Below are positions 62,510-64,000 of a stretch of DNA of 64,000 nt, one piece after another (within the stretch, counting starts at the first letter, position 1; every line of letters begins with the position of its first letter). A model generated the notes under the pieces. That model was given only the letters and a program-made list of their open reading frames with translations. It was not told the origin of the DNA and made no database searches. This DNA is from Lentisphaeria bacterium (GTDB lineage Bacteria > Verrucomicrobiota > Lentisphaeria > Victivallales > Victivallaceae). The stretch covers positions 9,610 to 73,609 of the forward strand of contig JABLYX010000021.1 in NCBI GenBank assembly GCA_018265615.1. The letters are read 5' to 3'. The position numbers and the translations under genes are program-made.

Positions 62510-62659
62510 TCTCAAAAAGACGAAATGATGTGGAAATGTGAAAAAATCATTTTGAGCTTGATTTCGTGATTTTTCCTGAAGAAAACGGAAAAATCCGCTT
62601 CTCTGATGCAGGCGCGTTTGCAAAACGAAACGACAAACCAACATCAGGGAGAAAAATCA

Positions 62660-63007
62660 ATGAAACTTCAGAATCAATCTCATGCCATCGTATTGAGCAC
62701 GGCGGTCAATCTGCTGCGCGAACACTATCCCGGCCTTACTGGCGAGCAGTTGCATGCAGCTTTGAGCCATTCGGAGATTCAAGACAACGTTCAGAAGAAG
62801 CTGACGCGCCGCGAATGCGCCGAGCTTCTGGGCGTGTCGGTCAACAGCGTGAACCGTTATATCAAAAATGGCAAGCTGAAGGCGGTCAATATCAGTCCGC
62901 GGCTGGTCCGCATCGATCCCGAAAGCGTTCGGGCGCTGTTGAACAACGGCGTGCCGGAGGATGAAATCATCGTTCCGCAATGTCATGGGAAGGAGGCGGC
63001 CAGATGA
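62660..63007 (+). CDS. Helix-turn-helix protein, excisionase-like
   Basis: The 115-residue protein contains LTRRECAELLGVSVNSVNRYIKNGKLKAVNISPRLVRIDPESV (about 46-88), the MerR/excisionase-type winged helix. A GGGAG ribosome site precedes the ATG at 62660. In integrative elements such proteins bind att sites or control transfer genes. It could also be the repressor for the dyad at 59974-59994. Confidence 0.75.
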   Translation: MKLQNQSHAIVLSTAVNLLREHYPGLTGEQLHAALSHSEIQDNVQKKLTRRECAELLGVSVNSVNRYIKNGKLKAVNISPRLVRIDPESVRALLNNGVPEDEIIVPQCHGKEAAR

Positions 63008-63270
63008 ACACCGGAGCCGTCATCCCTGCGGAAATCCTGTCCCGGACGGATTTGCCCATCTACGTCAAACTCGTTTACGGTCGGATGACCGTCCAGCTTG
63101 AGCGGCATGGGTCGCTGGTTCTGACCACGGAAGAGCTGGCGACCCAATGCGGCATCACGCCGCGTCAGGCGGCGAAGTCGTTGCGGTATCTGGTGATGCT
63201 GGAACTGATCCGGTTTCACCGTTCCCTTGATGACCGCAAATCAATCCATGTATTCCAGAAAATAAAGTAA
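63004..63270 (+). CDS. Small winged-helix protein
   Basis: The 88-residue protein (ATG 63004 overlapping the previous stop) contains LTTEELATQCGITPRQAAKSLRYLVMLELIRFHR, a winged-helix DNA-binding pattern also found in replication initiators and element regulators. Co-translated with the excisionase-like gene. The specific role is unknown. Confidence 0.7.
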   Translation: MNTGAVIPAEILSRTDLPIYVKLVYGRMTVQLERHGSLVLTTEELATQCGITPRQAAKSLRYLVMLELIRFHRSLDDRKSIHVFQKIK

Positions 63271-63277
63271 ACATGCG

Positions 63278-63306
63278 GCGGCGGACAGAACCATCCTGTC
63301 CGCCGC
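63278..63306 (+). terminator. Hairpin terminator after the winged-helix gene
   Basis: An 11-bp perfect stem, GCGGCGGACAG (63278-63288) with CTGTCCGCCGC (63296-63306), has a 7-nt loop and is followed by TCTTTCCTC. Confidence 0.7.
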
Positions 63307-63315
63307 TCTTTCCTC

Positions 63316-63702
63316 ATGAATATATCTACCGACAAACTGCAACTTTCTCCGGAAATGCTTCGAGAGGTTCTCGCATGGCGGAATCTTCCGGAGACGGAAG
63401 TTCATGTCCGGTTGTCAATGATTTTTCATGACGCCGAGCAATACCGCTGTTTTCACCGGAGGCGCCACGAAAAAGCTCTGGTACGCAGTATTCGATGGGG
63501 GGCGGAATACGATGCTTTCCTGCAAAAACATCTGGCGGCTGGACTTAGCCAGAAAATCGCCAAGACTATTGCAAAACGGGATTTCATCGCCGCCCACCCG
63601 CTGACGGCGGACGGTGACGATTATCCCGGACATTCCAATCCTGCGATCAAGCGCTATCATCAAGCTTATCTGCAATCATTGCCGGCTACTCCAATGGAGT
63701 GA
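63316..63702 (+). CDS. Unknown protein of the mobile element
   Basis: The 128-residue reading has no recognised domain. It has an acidic N-terminus and a basic middle (CFHRRRHEKALVRSIRWG). The ATG lies only 9 nt after the preceding terminator hairpin and has no clear ribosome site, so the start or even the gene is uncertain. Its 3' end overlaps the convergent gene by 17 bases. Confidence 0.45.
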   Translation: MNISTDKLQLSPEMLREVLAWRNLPETEVHVRLSMIFHDAEQYRCFHRRRHEKALVRSIRWGAEYDAFLQKHLAAGLSQKIAKTIAKRDFIAAHPLTADGDDYPGHSNPAIKRYHQAYLQSLPATPME

Positions 63703-63973
63703 TTTTACAGGCGAGCAAGCGTCCATCAATCCTGCGGACCGTTTCCGTTTGCATGCACTCGAACAATCTTTGCAATGATTCACGGGATGCCAGCAAAATG
63801 ATCCCGTATTCGCACAGAAATCGAATCGATAGAAAATCATCCGATGCTTCAACTTGCGAAATCATTGCCCATGAGAGCAGTAAGTTTTTCTCCCCGGTTA
63901 CGAGCCATAACCGGGGATACCCCGGTCCTTTTCCATTCAACTCGGACCACCGTTCTTCTTTTTTCTCTGCCAT
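63686..63973 (-). CDS. Unknown protein of the mobile element
   Basis: The 95-residue product has no recognised domain, no signal peptide and no clear membrane helix. The ribosome site AGGAGG sits 7-8 nt before the ATG on the minus strand, supporting a real gene. It reads toward the integrase. Confidence 0.6.
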   Translation of the reverse strand: MAEKKEERWSELNGKGPGYPRLWLVTGEKNLLLSWAMISQVEASDDFLSIRFLCEYGIILLASRESLQRLFECMQTETVRRIDGRLLACKITPLE

Positions 63974-64000
63974 TCGATACCTCCTGACTGTTTATAGATC

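Overview
The window is a high-GC, densely packed bacterial chromosome segment. The best lineage clue is a 51-codon gene at 5799-5954 whose product matches the small basic protein family known from Chlamydiae, Verrucomicrobia and Lentisphaerae. Together with von Willebrand factor A membrane proteins, a large hybrid-kinase and exopolysaccharide block, glycoside hydrolases and LA_2272-type repeat proteins, this points to the PVC superphylum, probably a Victivallis-like member of Lentisphaerae. The lineage is inferred, not proven.

Layout. 1-3550: two membrane proteins of the BatA/vWA type (the first cut by the window edge). 3565-5546 (minus): upp and a secreted 5'-nucleotidase-like phosphoesterase. 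5799-14279: housekeeping and accessory genes (small basic protein, SrkA-like kinase, RluA-family pseudouridine synthase, two secreted repeat proteins, a small membrane protein, an XPB-like helicase, a U32 peptidase, an MFS transporter). 14287-15345 (minus): a LacI-type regulator. 15346-15822: a complex divergent regulatory region. 15823-54246: 24 consecutive plus-strand genes with no gap longer than 16 nt. 54301-56709 (minus): metH, interrupted by an in-frame UGA. 56865-59767: a clan GH-A glycosidase and a radical SAM protein. 59873-59947: tRNA-Asn. 60110 to the window end: the left end of an integrative element with a tyrosine recombinase, HTH proteins and unknown genes.

The 38.4-kb block 15823-54246 is the centrepiece. 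Its front end codes for signalling: three paralogous hybrid histidine-kinase-like proteins (two with periplasmic substrate-binding sensor domains), a transmembrane Ser/Thr kinase with a Cache-like sensor, a REC-PP2C-HATPase protein and a stand-alone HPt protein. It continues into a Wzx/Wzy/Wza-type exopolysaccharide pathway: phosphoglycosyl transferase, chain-length regulator, outer-membrane export lipoprotein, O-antigen-ligase-like polymerase, flippase and eight glycosyltransferases or glycosyltransferase-like proteins. A GH9 hydrolase, an AlkP-superfamily enzyme and a STAS protein are embedded in it. The inferred logic is hybrid kinases -> HPt -> REC-PP2C/kinase -> STAS switch. This matches the wiring of the Pseudomonas HptB-HsbR-HsbA pathway and recalls Vibrio SypE-SypA, but here sensor, relay, switch and polymer machinery sit in one apparent operon. 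The third kinase has lost its phospho-accepting His and ATP-binding motifs but keeps an intact receiver.

Other points of interest are the UGA at a conserved Gly codon of metH, a promoter, hairpin and palindrome cluster upstream of the kinase operon, and a dyad overlapping the promoter of the integrase at tRNA-Asn.
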